From Deinococcus sp. KNUC1210 (GTDB taxonomy: Bacteria; Deinococcota; Deinococci; Deinococcales; Deinococcaceae): a stretch of 64,000 nt of DNA. Shown here piece after piece: positions 8,566 through 16,730 of this stretch. Under the pieces are notes generated by a model that did no database searches, was not told the DNA's origin, and saw only the letters and a list, made by a program, of their open reading frames with translations. The position numbers and the translations under genes are program-made. The stretch lies in contig NZ_CP092194.1 in NCBI RefSeq assembly GCF_022344005.1, forward strand, positions 248,001-312,000, given 5' to 3'. Position 1 is the stretch's first letter; every line of letters begins with the position of its first letter.

Positions 8566-9312
8566 CTAGCTTTGCAGAGATTTTCCGGGCTGCACCGGGT
8601 CTGGCTGACCCAGGATATGCAGGTCGAAAAAGGCCATCACGCGGTTCCAGGCATCTACGCTCGCCACCGCATCAAAATTCCGGCCCGCCGTCGCAAACGA
8701 ATGCCTGGCTGCCGGATAGGTTTTGATGTCGTGGGCGATGCCCGCTGCCGAGAGTTCGGCGTCGAGTATGCGGCCCTGTGAGGTGGTCGGGTCCTTCCCG
8801 GGAAAGCTGCCGACCACCGGGCACGCACGCCTGACGGCTTCGAGTGGCCGCGGATTGAAGCTGTAATACGGGGCCACTGCCTTGACCCGGTTGTCGGTAC
8901 AGGCCAGGGCAATTGCCAGACTGCCGCCCATACAGAAGCCGGTGGCTCCCAGCCGCGTGCGGTCCACGCCGGGCAGGGCCGCCAGCATGCCCAGCGCCGC
9001 ACGGGTATCGAGGACGCCCTGATGTTCCAGACTGTTCAGAAACATTCCTGACATCATGCGGGCCATGCAGACGGCGCGGTTCTGCTGCCCGAACAGATCG
9101 ACCGCCAGCGCCAGGTATCCGGCCTGTGCAAACCGCCTCGCGACCGCTTTGATGTCTTCAGTGAGGCCGAACGCCTCGTGAATCACCAGCATGCCTGGCG
9201 CGGTCGCCTGCGTGACCGGACGGACCACGTAGGCTTCCAGCGTGCGGCCCTGCGTCTGGAACGAGAGGGTTTCTCCGGGGTCGGCATCGGGCGCGGTGCT
9301 CTGCAGCGTCAT
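8566..9312 (-). CDS. Dienelactone hydrolase family protein
   Basis: A 248-residue alpha/beta hydrolase. The DLH signatures are in place: VIHEAFGL (Glu that positions the nucleophile), GATGFCMGGSLA (catalytic Cys in place of Ser), GKDPTT (Asp) and AARHSFATAG (His). The family opens cyclic esters such as dienelactone; many bacterial members act on unknown small esters. The ATG at 9312 gives a full-length domain. It sits between two decayed genes, one of them a tannase-like hydrolase remnant, and has no clear operon partner. Confidence 0.85.
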   Translation of the reverse strand: MTLQSTAPDADPGETLSFQTQGRTLEAYVVRPVTQATAPGMLVIHEAFGLTEDIKAVARRFAQAGYLALAVDLFGQQNRAVCMARMMSGMFLNSLEHQGVLDTRAALGMLAALPGVDRTRLGATGFCMGGSLAIALACTDNRVKAVAPYYSFNPRPLEAVRRACPVVGSFPGKDPTTSQGRILDAELSAAGIAHDIKTYPAARHSFATAGRNFDAVASVDAWNRVMAFFDLHILGQPDPVQPGKSLQS

Positions 9313-9387
9313 ACCGGAGCATAGACCAGATGAGGAGCGGCACTCCGTAAGACTTGCCCCCGGGTCAGTCTGCCTGCGGGATTCCGG

Positions 9388-9610
9388 TCAGCGAAGAATG
9401 CCGTTCATCCAGGCGAACAGCTGCGCCAGATCGTAATCACCGCTGTGCGGGACGTTCCAGGGCAGCGCCAGATCGACATCTTTGCCCAAAGTTGCCGAGT
9501 TTTGTCGCCAGGATCATCGGGACCGCCAGCGAGGTCTCGCGGTCAGCCGTGCCCTGACGCGACCTGCGTCGCGCTGTCTACGATGTCGTTCATGGGATTC
9601 ATCATCTTGA
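9388..9610 (-). pseudogene. Remnant of a tannase-like (subtype B) secreted hydrolase
   Basis: Only the C-terminal part survives. Read across frame changes, it gives MMNPMNDIVDSATQVA, then [17 protein letters not shown], then [19 protein letters not shown] and [12 protein letters not shown] followed by a stop at 9388. The DRDTS...DVDLALPW...HSGDYDL pattern is that of subtype B tannase/feruloyl-esterase-like proteins as I remember them. The rest of the gene is missing; upstream bases to 9700 show no match. Confidence 0.5.
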
Positions 9611-9706
9611 CGGTCAGCGGGTCGGCCTGCGTGGCGCTCAAGGGAGACGGTGCAGCACGGCACAGGAAAAGTGCACAGGTAAGCTGACACGGTTCCCAGA
9701 TGAGCG

Positions 9707-9737
9707 TGGCACACAGGCCCCTGGAGTCTGTGTGCCA
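9707..9737 (-). terminator. Candidate terminator hairpin after the CDF gene
   Basis: Perfect 10-base arms, TGGCACACAG (9707-9716) and CTGTGTGCCA (9728-9737), with an 11-base loop, lie 54 bases past the stop of the CDF transporter. No long T run follows on the minus strand, so termination strength is uncertain. Confidence 0.45.
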
Positions 9738-9790
9738 TGCGGGTTGTGTTGAAAGACGGGGCCTCTCCCCTGCCCCAGACGGACGCTGCT

Positions 9791-10672
9791 CTACAGAACG
9801 ATGATGCCGTGCTGTTTGGCGTTGGCTTCCGGCTCGACATGAATCGTGACTTCGCTCCCCGGCATCTGCTGTTCGATGCTCGCTTCCAGGCGGTCACAGA
9901 TGGCGTGGGCGGCTTCGACGGTCATGGTGCCCGGCACCACCAGATGAAAGTCGATGAACGTGACGCTGCCTGCATAGCGGGTGCGGAAGTCGTGCGCTTC
10001 CAGGGCGCCCTCGGCCTGCTGACTGACCAGCGTTTTCAGCTGCTGCTGCACCTCGGGTGAGGCTGCCTCGTCCAGCAGACTGTTCAGGCTGTTCGCCACC
10101 AGTTTGTAGCCGACCCAGAGCACATACAGCGCCACCAGCACGGCGGCAATCGGGTCCAGCGCATGCCAGCCGGTCAGTTTTACCAGGCCGACGCCGATCA
10201 GCACGCCCACGCTCGTGACCACGTCGCTGAGCAGGTGATGTCCGTCGGCAACCAGTGCCGGAGACTGAAGGCGTTTGCCGATCCGCAACAGGTACTGCCC
10301 GTAGCCCCAGTTGAGCAGGGTCGCCACGCTGGAGACGGCCACGCCCAGTCCGAGCGATTCCAGCGGTTTGGGGTGCTGGAGGGCCTGAACAGCCGAGTAG
10401 ATGATGGTCAGCGACGCGGCGACGATGAGTGCGCCTTCCAGCATGGCGCTGAAGTATTCGGCTTTCTGATGTCCGTACGGATGCCCGGCGTCGGCAGGCC
10501 GACTCGCCACCCACAGGGCCGCCAGCGCCGCTGCGGCAGCCACCACATTGATCACACTTTCGAGTGCGTCGGAAAAGAGAGCCACGCTGCCGGTCAGCAG
10601 GTAGGCACCTCCCTTCAGGGCCACGACGATCACACTGAGCAGCACACTCAAAAACGCACTTCTTAATGCCAT
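9791..10672 (-). CDS. Cation diffusion facilitator (MntE/FieF-type) divalent metal exporter
   Basis: A 293-residue CDF antiporter with six predicted helices and a cytoplasmic C-terminal domain. Helix 2 has LFSDALESVINV and helix 5 has DGHHLLSDV, the two metal-site regions. HPYGHQKAEYFSAMLEG is the cytoplasmic CDF signature. The helix 2 site (D...S instead of H...D) differs from the Zn-type pump upstream, so the substrate is more likely Mn or Fe than Zn; this is inference. The C-terminal domain ends in a His-containing stretch (TIHVEPEAN). It follows the ArsR/SmtB gene by 107 bases on the same strand and may share its transcript. Confidence 0.82.
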   Translation of the reverse strand: MALRSAFLSVLLSVIVVALKGGAYLLTGSVALFSDALESVINVVAAAAALAALWVASRPADAGHPYGHQKAEYFSAMLEGALIVAASLTIIYSAVQALQHPKPLESLGLGVAVSSVATLLNWGYGQYLLRIGKRLQSPALVADGHHLLSDVVTSVGVLIGVGLVKLTGWHALDPIAAVLVALYVLWVGYKLVANSLNSLLDEAASPEVQQQLKTLVSQQAEGALEAHDFRTRYAGSVTFIDFHLVVPGTMTVEAAHAICDRLEASIEQQMPGSEVTIHVEPEANAKQHGIIVL

Positions 10673-10779
10673 ATCAGGCTCCTTTCCACTTCATCTTCCC
10701 ACCCCAGCTTGAACACACCGGACTGAAGGCCCCGCAGACGGTGAGCGGGCGCCAACAGGACACCGAGCATCAGAGGGAG

Positions 10780-11175
10780 TTATTCGCCGACATGCTCCAG
10801 AGCACTTTCGATCAGGCCGTTGACGTGCTGATCGAGCAGCCGGTAATACGCCACCCGCCCTTCTCGGCGGAAGGTCACGAGGCGATGAGCGCGGAGCAGC
10901 CGAAGCTGGTGGCTGACGGCACTTTCACTGATGCCGACCACCACCGACAGATCACAGACACACAATTCACCCGTCTTCAGCGCACTCAGCAGCCGCAGCC
11001 GCGTCGGATCGGCGACGACTTTGAGGAGCGCGGTGGCGTCCTCGACGCAGTGGTCGTCCGGCAGGGCGGCACGGGCACGCTGCACCGCTTCCGGATGCAC
11101 GCACACGACTTCACAGGTATCCTCTTGAGAGGCGACTCTCATTTCCTCAGTGTAGCGCAGGCGCGGCCTGGTCAT
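10780..11175 (-). CDS. ArsR/SmtB-family metal-sensing repressor
   Basis: A 131-residue winged-helix protein. TGELCVCDLSVVVGISESAVSHQL is the recognition region, and the ELCVCD metal motif (CadC/ArsR type) lies in its first helix; an N-terminal CEVVCVH pair offers further thiolate ligands, as in CadC. Two starts fit: GTG/ATG overlap at 11175 (ATGA with the upstream CDF stop) and ATG 11142 with GAGGAA just before it. I chose 11175 because of the overlap. It should repress the operon until Zn, Cd or a similar ion binds; a 12-2-12-type operator lies at 12339-12362. Confidence 0.85.
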   Translation of the reverse strand: MTRPRLRYTEEMRVASQEDTCEVVCVHPEAVQRARAALPDDHCVEDATALLKVVADPTRLRLLSALKTGELCVCDLSVVVGISESAVSHQLRLLRAHRLVTFRREGRVAYYRLLDQHVNGLIESALEHVGE

Positions 11176-12101
11176 ACTGCGCCTTCGGCTTCCAGCTCAC
11201 ACGGGACGGTGCCCCGTTCGATCTGCACCGTGGCGTGTTCGACGCCGAACTGATCGTGCAGCTCGTGCCGCAGGTGGTGCAGCTTCTGGTCCGACAGACC
11301 CTCCGGCATGACCAGATGGACGGTCAGGGCCGTTTCGGTGGTGCTCATTCCCCAGACGTGCAGGTCATGAAGCCCTGTGACGCCCGGTTGGGCACTCAGA
11401 AACGCTTTCACGTCATTCAGATCGACGCCTTCCGGCACGGCGTCCAGTGCCAGATCGAGCGATTCGCGCAGCAGTCCCCAGGTGCCGTACAGAATCACCG
11501 CCGCCAGCACCAGACTGACCAGCGGATCGAGCCACAGCCAGTGGGTAAACACGATCACGATGCCCGCCACCACCACCCCGGCAGATACCACGGCGTCGGC
11601 CAGCATGTGCTGGAACGCGCCGCGCAGATTCAGGTCACCTTTGCGGCCCGACGCGAACAGGTACGCCGTCACTCCGTTCACGAGGATGCCCAGCGCCGCG
11701 ATCCAGCTGACGGTGCCGCCTGCCACCGGGGCCGGATGCTGGAAGCGCTGCACCGCCTCCCACATGATCGCCCCCAGCGCAATCAGCAGCAGGACTGCGT
11801 TGGTCAGCGAGGCCAGGATGCTGCTGCGCCGCAGACCGTAGGTATGTCGGCCAGACGGACGACGCTTCGACACGAGGTAGGCTCCCCAGGCGAGCAGCAG
11901 GCCCAGCACGTCGGAAGCGTTGTGTCCGGCGTCGGCAACCAGCGCGAGCGATTTCGCCAGCGAACCGTAGATCAGCTCGAAGACCACGAAGACGGTGTTC
12001 AGCCCGATGCCGATCAGAAATGCGCGTCCGAAATCTGCGGGGGCATGGCTGTGCCCGTGAGCAGAGCCGCTGTGGGCTGCCGAGTCGTGAGAATGGGTCA
12101 T
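11172..12101 (-). CDS. CzcD/ZitB-type zinc (cadmium, cobalt) efflux transporter
   Basis: A 309-residue CDF exporter with a His-rich N-terminus (THSHDSAAHSGSAHGHSH) typical of Zn/Cd pumps, and two HxxxD metal sites: VADAGHNASD in helix 2 and FQHMLADAVVSAG in helix 5. The C-terminal domain ends in the usual HATVQIE strand. First gene of the operon, overlapping the ArsR/SmtB gene by four bases. The 240-base leader between this start and the operator has no gene. Confidence 0.88.
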   Translation of the reverse strand: MTHSHDSAAHSGSAHGHSHAPADFGRAFLIGIGLNTVFVVFELIYGSLAKSLALVADAGHNASDVLGLLLAWGAYLVSKRRPSGRHTYGLRRSSILASLTNAVLLLIALGAIMWEAVQRFQHPAPVAGGTVSWIAALGILVNGVTAYLFASGRKGDLNLRGAFQHMLADAVVSAGVVVAGIVIVFTHWLWLDPLVSLVLAAVILYGTWGLLRESLDLALDAVPEGVDLNDVKAFLSAQPGVTGLHDLHVWGMSTTETALTVHLVMPEGLSDQKLHHLRHELHDQFGVEHATVQIERGTVPCELEAEGAV

Positions 12102-12338
12102 CAGAAAACCGCCTTGAGAAGAACGAAGAACGCCAGAGCGCAGAAAGGACCAGGGAGACGAGAAAGCATACGGTCTTCAGATGAGCCGGGGTCTCCGGCA
12201 GATGAAAGACGGTTGACGCGGCTGAAAGGGCGGGAGCGTGTGCTCGGCCCCTTCCGTGCCGGTCGGTGGGTTCGCAGACATGCCGCATCTGCCGTCGTCT
12301 TCAGCTTCGTCTCCAGGCTGAGATCAGTCTTTCGGAAG

Positions 12339-12362
12339 TATATCTGAGCAGATACTCAGATG
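12339..12362 (-). promoter_or_regulatory. Candidate ArsR/SmtB operator
   Basis: The sequence ATATCTGAGCAGATACTCAG has the form ATAnnTGAnCA-2-TnnTCA, the 12-2-12 imperfect palindrome bound by SmtB/CadC repressors. It lies upstream of the CDF-ArsR operon and just past the stop of the receiver-kinase gene. The distance to the CDF start (about 240 bases) is long, so the transcript would have a long leader. Confidence 0.55.
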
Positions 12363-12391
12363 GAAGGCAGAAGACAGCCATAGAGTGGTGC

Positions 12392-13549
12392 TCAGCCGGG
12401 TTCTTTCGGCAGGCGGAAAGAGAACGTCGCCCCCACGCCCAGCTGACCCGACGCCGCGACCTGACCGCCATGCTGTTCGATCACCCGGCGCACGATGGCC
12501 AGACCCACCCCGGTGCCCTCGAAGTCCCGCTCGGCGTGCAGGCGCTGAAACAGGCCAAACAGACGGCTCTGATAATGCGGATCGAAGCCGACGCCGTTGT
12601 CCTGAACAGACACGGTGACCGTGCTGTCATCTTCTTCGGACCAGATGCTGATCCGCGCTTCTTCCCGGCCGCGTGTGTACTTCACGGCGTTGCTGATCAG
12701 GTTGGTCATCACCTGCTGCAGCGAGTCGCGGTCGCCCTGCACACTCGGCAGGGGCGAGGTGTCAAAGACGATCTGCCGTCCGATCAGCTCCGTGGTCAGT
12801 TCTTCCAGGCTGACATCGAGGAGCTGCTGCATGGAGACTGGGGCGCGGTGGATATCGCGCATGGCGGTCATGGATAAGCGCAGCATGCCGTCGATCAGCG
12901 TGTTCATGCGCTCGGCAGCCCGACCGACCACCTGAAGATGCGCCACCGCCTTCTCGGCCTGCTGTTCGGCCAGGGCACGCAGCGCGAGGTCGGAAAATCC
13001 TTTGATGTGCCGCACGGGTGTTCTCAGGTCGTGCGAGACAGACGAACTGAAGGCTGCCAGCTCTTCATTTCTGGTCTGAAGCGTCTGATTGAGCCGTTCG
13101 AGTTCTTCGGTGCGTTCACGGACTCGGTGTTCCAGCGTCAGATTGAGCTGCCGGACTTCCGCTTCGGCGGCCCGCACCCGCAGGAGCGCCTGAACCGTCG
13201 CCAGCAGGACGGCGGGTTCGATGGGATGGGCCAGATACGCATCGGCCCCGACATTCAGGCCGTAAGCGGTGTTCTCGGCGGTCAGATACGACGCCGACGC
13301 CATCAGCACCGGCACCTGCGCCGTCCCTGGATCGCTTTTCAGGCGGCTGCACACTTCAAAGCCGTTCATATCGGGCAGGTTGATATCCAGCACGATCAGG
13401 GCCGGTTCGAGCGCCAGCTGCTCAAAGGCCTGTGCGCCGCTCCTCGCCTCGATCACCTGATACCCAGCGCGGGTGAGCGTATGAACGGTGATGTACCGCC
13501 CCGAGTCGTTGTCGTCCACCACCAGGATGGGCAGCCTGGGAATGCTCAT
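12392..13549 (-). CDS. Receiver-histidine kinase hybrid (REC-HisKA-HATPase)
   Basis: A 385-residue cytoplasmic protein. Residues 1-125 are a receiver domain: acidic pair VVDDNDSGR, phospho-acceptor Asp in IVLDINLPD. A coiled coil (about 130-165) leads to a HisKA helix with SVSHDLRTPVRHIKGF, then a HATPase with N box NLISNAVKY, DNGVGFD and the G boxes GTGVGLA. REC-HK proteins of this order relay or respond to phosphorylation by another kinase. No membrane helix is present. It is the last gene of the stressosome operon, overlapping the gene before it (ATGA), so it is a probable output branch. Confidence 0.85.
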   Translation of the reverse strand: MSIPRLPILVVDDNDSGRYITVHTLTRAGYQVIEARSGAQAFEQLALEPALIVLDINLPDMNGFEVCSRLKSDPGTAQVPVLMASASYLTAENTAYGLNVGADAYLAHPIEPAVLLATVQALLRVRAAEAEVRQLNLTLEHRVRERTEELERLNQTLQTRNEELAAFSSSVSHDLRTPVRHIKGFSDLALRALAEQQAEKAVAHLQVVGRAAERMNTLIDGMLRLSMTAMRDIHRAPVSMQQLLDVSLEELTTELIGRQIVFDTSPLPSVQGDRDSLQQVMTNLISNAVKYTRGREEARISIWSEEDDSTVTVSVQDNGVGFDPHYQSRLFGLFQRLHAERDFEGTGVGLAIVRRVIEQHGGQVAASGQLGVGATFSFRLPKEPG

Positions 13550-14901
13550 GGGCCGTCTCCCACAGCGGGTGTCTGACCCAGAGGAGCCGCCGAGCGGAGC
13601 GGGAGGACCGTCCAGAAGCGGGCCCCCGCTCCCGGCACACTCTCGACCCCGACCCGTCCTCCGAGCAGTGTCGCCAGCCGGTGAGACAGTGCCAGCCCCA
13701 GGCCGCTGCCCTTCTTGCCGCCGCCTCGCAGCTGTGAATACTCGCGGAAGAGCAGGCGCTGATCCTCCGGTGAGATACCGGGGCCGCTGTCCTGGACAGA
13801 GAATTCGATCCAGTTGTCGTCCTCTGTCAGCCGGGTACTCACCACCACCTCTCCGGCTGGAGTGAATTTCAGGGCGTTGGAGATGAAGTTCCGCAGAATC
13901 TGATGGAGTTTGCTGGCGTCGCTGTACAGGATGACGGGTGTCTGCGGCTCCGCGATGATCAGCCGGGGGCCGGTCTCGGTGATCAGCGGCTGAAACAGTG
14001 CGCGCAGGGTCGCCAGAATCTGTGTCAGCTCCAGCGGCTCCAGCTTCAGGTCTCTGCCGCCCGCTTCGGCCTTGGTCATGTCGAGCAGATCATTGACCAT
14101 GCCCAGCAGTTCCTCGGCAGAGGAGCGCAGCAGCGTCAACTGCTGTTCCTGTGCCTGCGAGAGCGACCCGTCGGCGTGGCTGAGCAGCAGCCGGGACAGG
14201 CCCAGCATCGAATGCAGCGGCGTGCGAAATTCATGGCTGACATACGACAGGAACATGGATTTTTCGCGGCTGGCCTCGCGGAGCTGTGCGGCTTTGTCCT
14301 CCAGTTCACTGTAGAGAGCCACGACGCCCCGGTTGGTGTCTTCCAGTTCGCGGTTCAGGGTCGCCAGCTGCTGTTCCCGGCGAGCCAGATCGCCCAGCGT
14401 CTGGAGCAGTTCCTTGTTCTGCCGCTGGAGTTCCTGCACGGGCGTCACAGGCCGACTCTGGAGCAGCGCAGCCTGAATTCGCGGCAGCTCGTCTGTGCCC
14501 AGCGGTGTCGGCAGTTTCTTGGTGATGAAGACCCGCGTGCCCGAAGGACCGGTATCCAGGTCCAGATGATCCATCAGGCGGCGCGTGCCGGACAGTCCCC
14601 GGCCCATGCCGGTGGTCGAGACGTAGCGGCCCGACAGCACCTCCCCGGGCGACGCGATGCCCGGTCCCTGATCGCTGACCTGCACCGTTAGCTGCTGCGC
14701 TTCCAGATCCGTGCCGTACTCGATCTTTCCGCGTCCGGCGTATAGCAGCGCGTTGCGTGCCAGTTCCGATACAGCCGTCGCCACCCGCGTCTGATCCTGT
14801 ACGCCAAATCCCAGGACAGCCGCCAGCTGACGGCCATAGAAGCGGGCCTCGACCACGGTCTGTTCGTTCGCCACAGGCAGGGTCAGCAGCACAGCATTCA
14901 T
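13546..14901 (-). CDS. RsbT-like ATPase domain fused to a histidine kinase
   Basis: A 451-residue protein. Residues 1-135 are a GHKL switch-kinase domain of the RsbT/anti-sigma type (AVSELARNALLYAG, DQGPGIA, GMGRGLSGTRRLMD). After a coiled-coil linker with NTRGVVALYSELE-like heptads comes a HisKA helix with SYVSHEFRTPLHSML and a HATPase (NFISNALKF, DSGPGIS, GSGLGLALSHRLA). Two ATPase domains of different classes in one chain are unusual: the first could dock on the RsbR-RsbS core and the second pass the signal to a response regulator. Both ends overlap neighbours by four bases (ATGA). Confidence 0.85.
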   Translation of the reverse strand: MNAVLLTLPVANEQTVVEARFYGRQLAAVLGFGVQDQTRVATAVSELARNALLYAGRGKIEYGTDLEAQQLTVQVSDQGPGIASPGEVLSGRYVSTTGMGRGLSGTRRLMDHLDLDTGPSGTRVFITKKLPTPLGTDELPRIQAALLQSRPVTPVQELQRQNKELLQTLGDLARREQQLATLNRELEDTNRGVVALYSELEDKAAQLREASREKSMFLSYVSHEFRTPLHSMLGLSRLLLSHADGSLSQAQEQQLTLLRSSAEELLGMVNDLLDMTKAEAGGRDLKLEPLELTQILATLRALFQPLITETGPRLIIAEPQTPVILYSDASKLHQILRNFISNALKFTPAGEVVVSTRLTEDDNWIEFSVQDSGPGISPEDQRLLFREYSQLRGGGKKGSGLGLALSHRLATLLGGRVGVESVPGAGARFWTVLPLRSAAPLGQTPAVGDGP

Positions 14902-15911
14902 GGCGCGGCCTTGACGACCACGACCGTGGCGTCGTCGCGCTCGCGGGCGTAATCGCGGTACAGCACGCCGGCGATCACCGCGGCACGCCTCCGCAGCAGG
15001 CCAGGTGCCGATGAGACATCCCAGCGGTTCGTCAGACCATCGGTATGCACCACCAGCACAGACGACGGTGTCCAGGGCACCTCCTGCGTCTGAACGGTCC
15101 GGGTTTCCTGGCCGAGGGTGCCGTTGTGCGACAGCAGGCCACGCCGCTGGGCTGCGTCCAGCACCACGCCGCTCAGATTGCCCACCCCGGCGAACTGGAC
15201 CGTTCCCGCGCTGACATCGATGGCGGCGACCGCGCCCACGGCGCCACGGGTGCTCCGCAGAGCCTGATGGATGTGCGTCAGGGTCTCGGCGGGCCGCAGA
15301 TGGCTGCTGTGGGGAAACGCCGCGACAGCCGCCCGCGCCGCTTCATGGGCCGACAGACCGTGCCCCAGACCGTCCACCACCATCAGTTTCAGCATCGTCT
15401 GTCCGGCGGAGAAGGTCCAGTCGTCTCCGCAGACGGTCTCGCCGGGATAGGTGGTCTGAACGGCCCCAATGTCGAAGCTGGTGTCGAAGCTGGACGGCAG
15501 GCCGGCAAGGTCGTCGCCCGCCGGTTCTGTGAGCCGGGCATACACCACGCTGCCGGCACCCTGAGCGGTATACACGTCGAAGTCTTCCGACAGCCTCGAG
15601 ACCGCGCCGAGTCCTGTGCCCGCGCTGCCAGCCGTGGAATAGCCGTCGCGCAGCACCTCGCCCATCCGTGAGATGCCGGGGCCACGGTCGAGTGTGAGGA
15701 CTTCGACGGTGCCGGGCCGGCTGTTCAGCAGCAGCGTGCCTCCGCCGGACGTGTGTTTCACGAGATTGGACGCCAGTTCGGTCACGACGATGGCGAGGTC
15801 TGAGCAGCGCGCTTTCGACAGGCCCTGCAGCAGGCCGAGCTCTGCGGCGGTGCGTCTGGCCTCGCCCACGCCACTCTGTTCGAGCACCTGGAGACTTACG
15901 GTAGGACGCAT
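14898..15911 (-). CDS. RsbT-like ATPase domain fused to a SpoIIE/PP2C phosphatase
   Basis: A 337-residue protein. Residues 1-130 form a GHKL domain (IVVTELASNLVKHTSGGG, DRGPGISRM, GSAGTGLGAVSRL). Residues about 140-337 are a SpoIIE-type PP2C domain with metal-binding acidic patches at GDDWTFS, VVDGLGHGLSAHEAA, HTDGLTNRWD and RDDATVVVVK. In Bacillus-type stressosomes, RsbX dephosphorylates RsbR and RsbS; this gene holds that position, with an added RsbT-like module. The start is ATG 15911 behind GGGGGA. The final four bases overlap the next gene. Confidence 0.85.
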   Translation of the reverse strand: MRPTVSLQVLEQSGVGEARRTAAELGLLQGLSKARCSDLAIVVTELASNLVKHTSGGGTLLLNSRPGTVEVLTLDRGPGISRMGEVLRDGYSTAGSAGTGLGAVSRLSEDFDVYTAQGAGSVVYARLTEPAGDDLAGLPSSFDTSFDIGAVQTTYPGETVCGDDWTFSAGQTMLKLMVVDGLGHGLSAHEAARAAVAAFPHSSHLRPAETLTHIHQALRSTRGAVGAVAAIDVSAGTVQFAGVGNLSGVVLDAAQRRGLLSHNGTLGQETRTVQTQEVPWTPSSVLVVHTDGLTNRWDVSSAPGLLRRRAAVIAGVLYRDYARERDDATVVVVKAAP

Positions 15912-15933
15912 CTGGTCCCCCGGTGCTGCATCT

Positions 15934-16344
15934 TCACGCTTTCCATTTGATCACGGTCACTCTGGTGTCTCCAGGCTGGCTCTGGATTCTGAATTCGTTC
16001 ATCAGTCGCCGTGAACCGCTCAGGCCCAGGCCCAGCCCGCCCCCGGTACTGAACCCTTCCTGGAGCGCGCGTTCGAGATCGGGAATGCCCGGCCCCTGGT
16101 CCTCGAACACCAGCTGGATCCCGATGCGCGGCGAGGCCAGCACGTCAAGGCGCACCTGTCCTCCGTGCCCGTGAACCAGGACGTTGCGGGCGAGCTCCGA
16201 GGCGGCTGTGACCAGCTTGGTCTGATCGACCAGACTGAAACCCACTGCCAGCGCACACTGACGCACCGCCTGCCTGACCCGCACGACGTCGTCCTCACTG
16301 TGCACCGGAAGCACTTCACCTCTGGGCGTCGTCTGGCTCGTCAC
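15934..16344 (-). CDS. rsbT: Stressosome switch kinase RsbT
   Basis: A 136-residue single-domain GHKL kinase with TAASELARNVLVHGHGG (N box), FEDQGPGIPDLERAL and GLGLGLSGSRRLMNEF (G boxes), the signatures and length of RsbT. It phosphorylates STAS-domain RsbS and RsbR, which frees it from the stressosome to act on an output partner. The GTG at 16344 gives 29 bases of overlap with rsbS; a GTG at 16313 next to AGAGGTGA is an alternative that would shorten it by about 10 residues. No RsbU-sigma-B module is visible in the window. Confidence 0.9.
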   Translation of the reverse strand: MTSQTTPRGEVLPVHSEDDVVRVRQAVRQCALAVGFSLVDQTKLVTAASELARNVLVHGHGGQVRLDVLASPRIGIQLVFEDQGPGIPDLERALQEGFSTGGGLGLGLSGSRRLMNEFRIQSQPGDTRVTVIKWKA

Positions 16345-16720
16345 GGGTCTCCTCGGGGGCCGTCAGGCTGACATGGTGCTGGAGGAGCGCCAGACCACGT
16401 TCGATGTTCAGGGCAGTGCGGACATGCGTCCAGGTGACGCCGAGTTCGACGAGGGTGATCGCCACCGCGGGCCGAAGCCCGACGATCACCGTTTCCGCGT
16501 CGAGGACCTGGCAGAGGGTGGCGATGTTGCCCAGAATCCGACCGATGAAGGAATCCACCATGTCCAGCCCGGAAATATCGATCAGGACGCCCTTGGCACC
16601 GGTACTGACCACCCTGCTGGCGAGGTCGTCCTGCAGGGTCAGGGCCAGGCGATCATGCAGATCGACGTGCAGGCTGACAATCAGGCAGTCACCGAGTTTG
16701 AGAATCGGAATACGGTCCAT
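16316..16720 (-). CDS. rsbS: Stressosome scaffold RsbS (STAS domain)
   Basis: A 134-residue STAS protein. PILKLGDCLIVSLHVDLHD opens the domain as in RsbS, and ISGLDMVDSFIGRILGNIA carries the phosphorylatable Ser after Asp. The following LRPAVAITLVELGV is the conserved third block. RsbS co-assembles with RsbR into the stressosome core, and its phosphorylation by RsbT releases the switch kinase. The acidic C-terminal tail (APEETRDEPDDAQR) is longer than usual and corresponds to the region overlapping rsbT. Confidence 0.92.
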   Translation of the reverse strand: MDRIPILKLGDCLIVSLHVDLHDRLALTLQDDLASRVVSTGAKGVLIDISGLDMVDSFIGRILGNIATLCQVLDAETVIVGLRPAVAITLVELGVTWTHVRTALNIERGLALLQHHVSLTAPEETRDEPDDAQR

Positions 16721-16730
16721 CGCAGGCCCT

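Noticed and set aside
12102..12338. A riboswitch or small gene in the leader of the metal-efflux operon
   Set aside because: I found no conserved riboswitch core and no frame with a ribosome site; it is listed only as a long leader.
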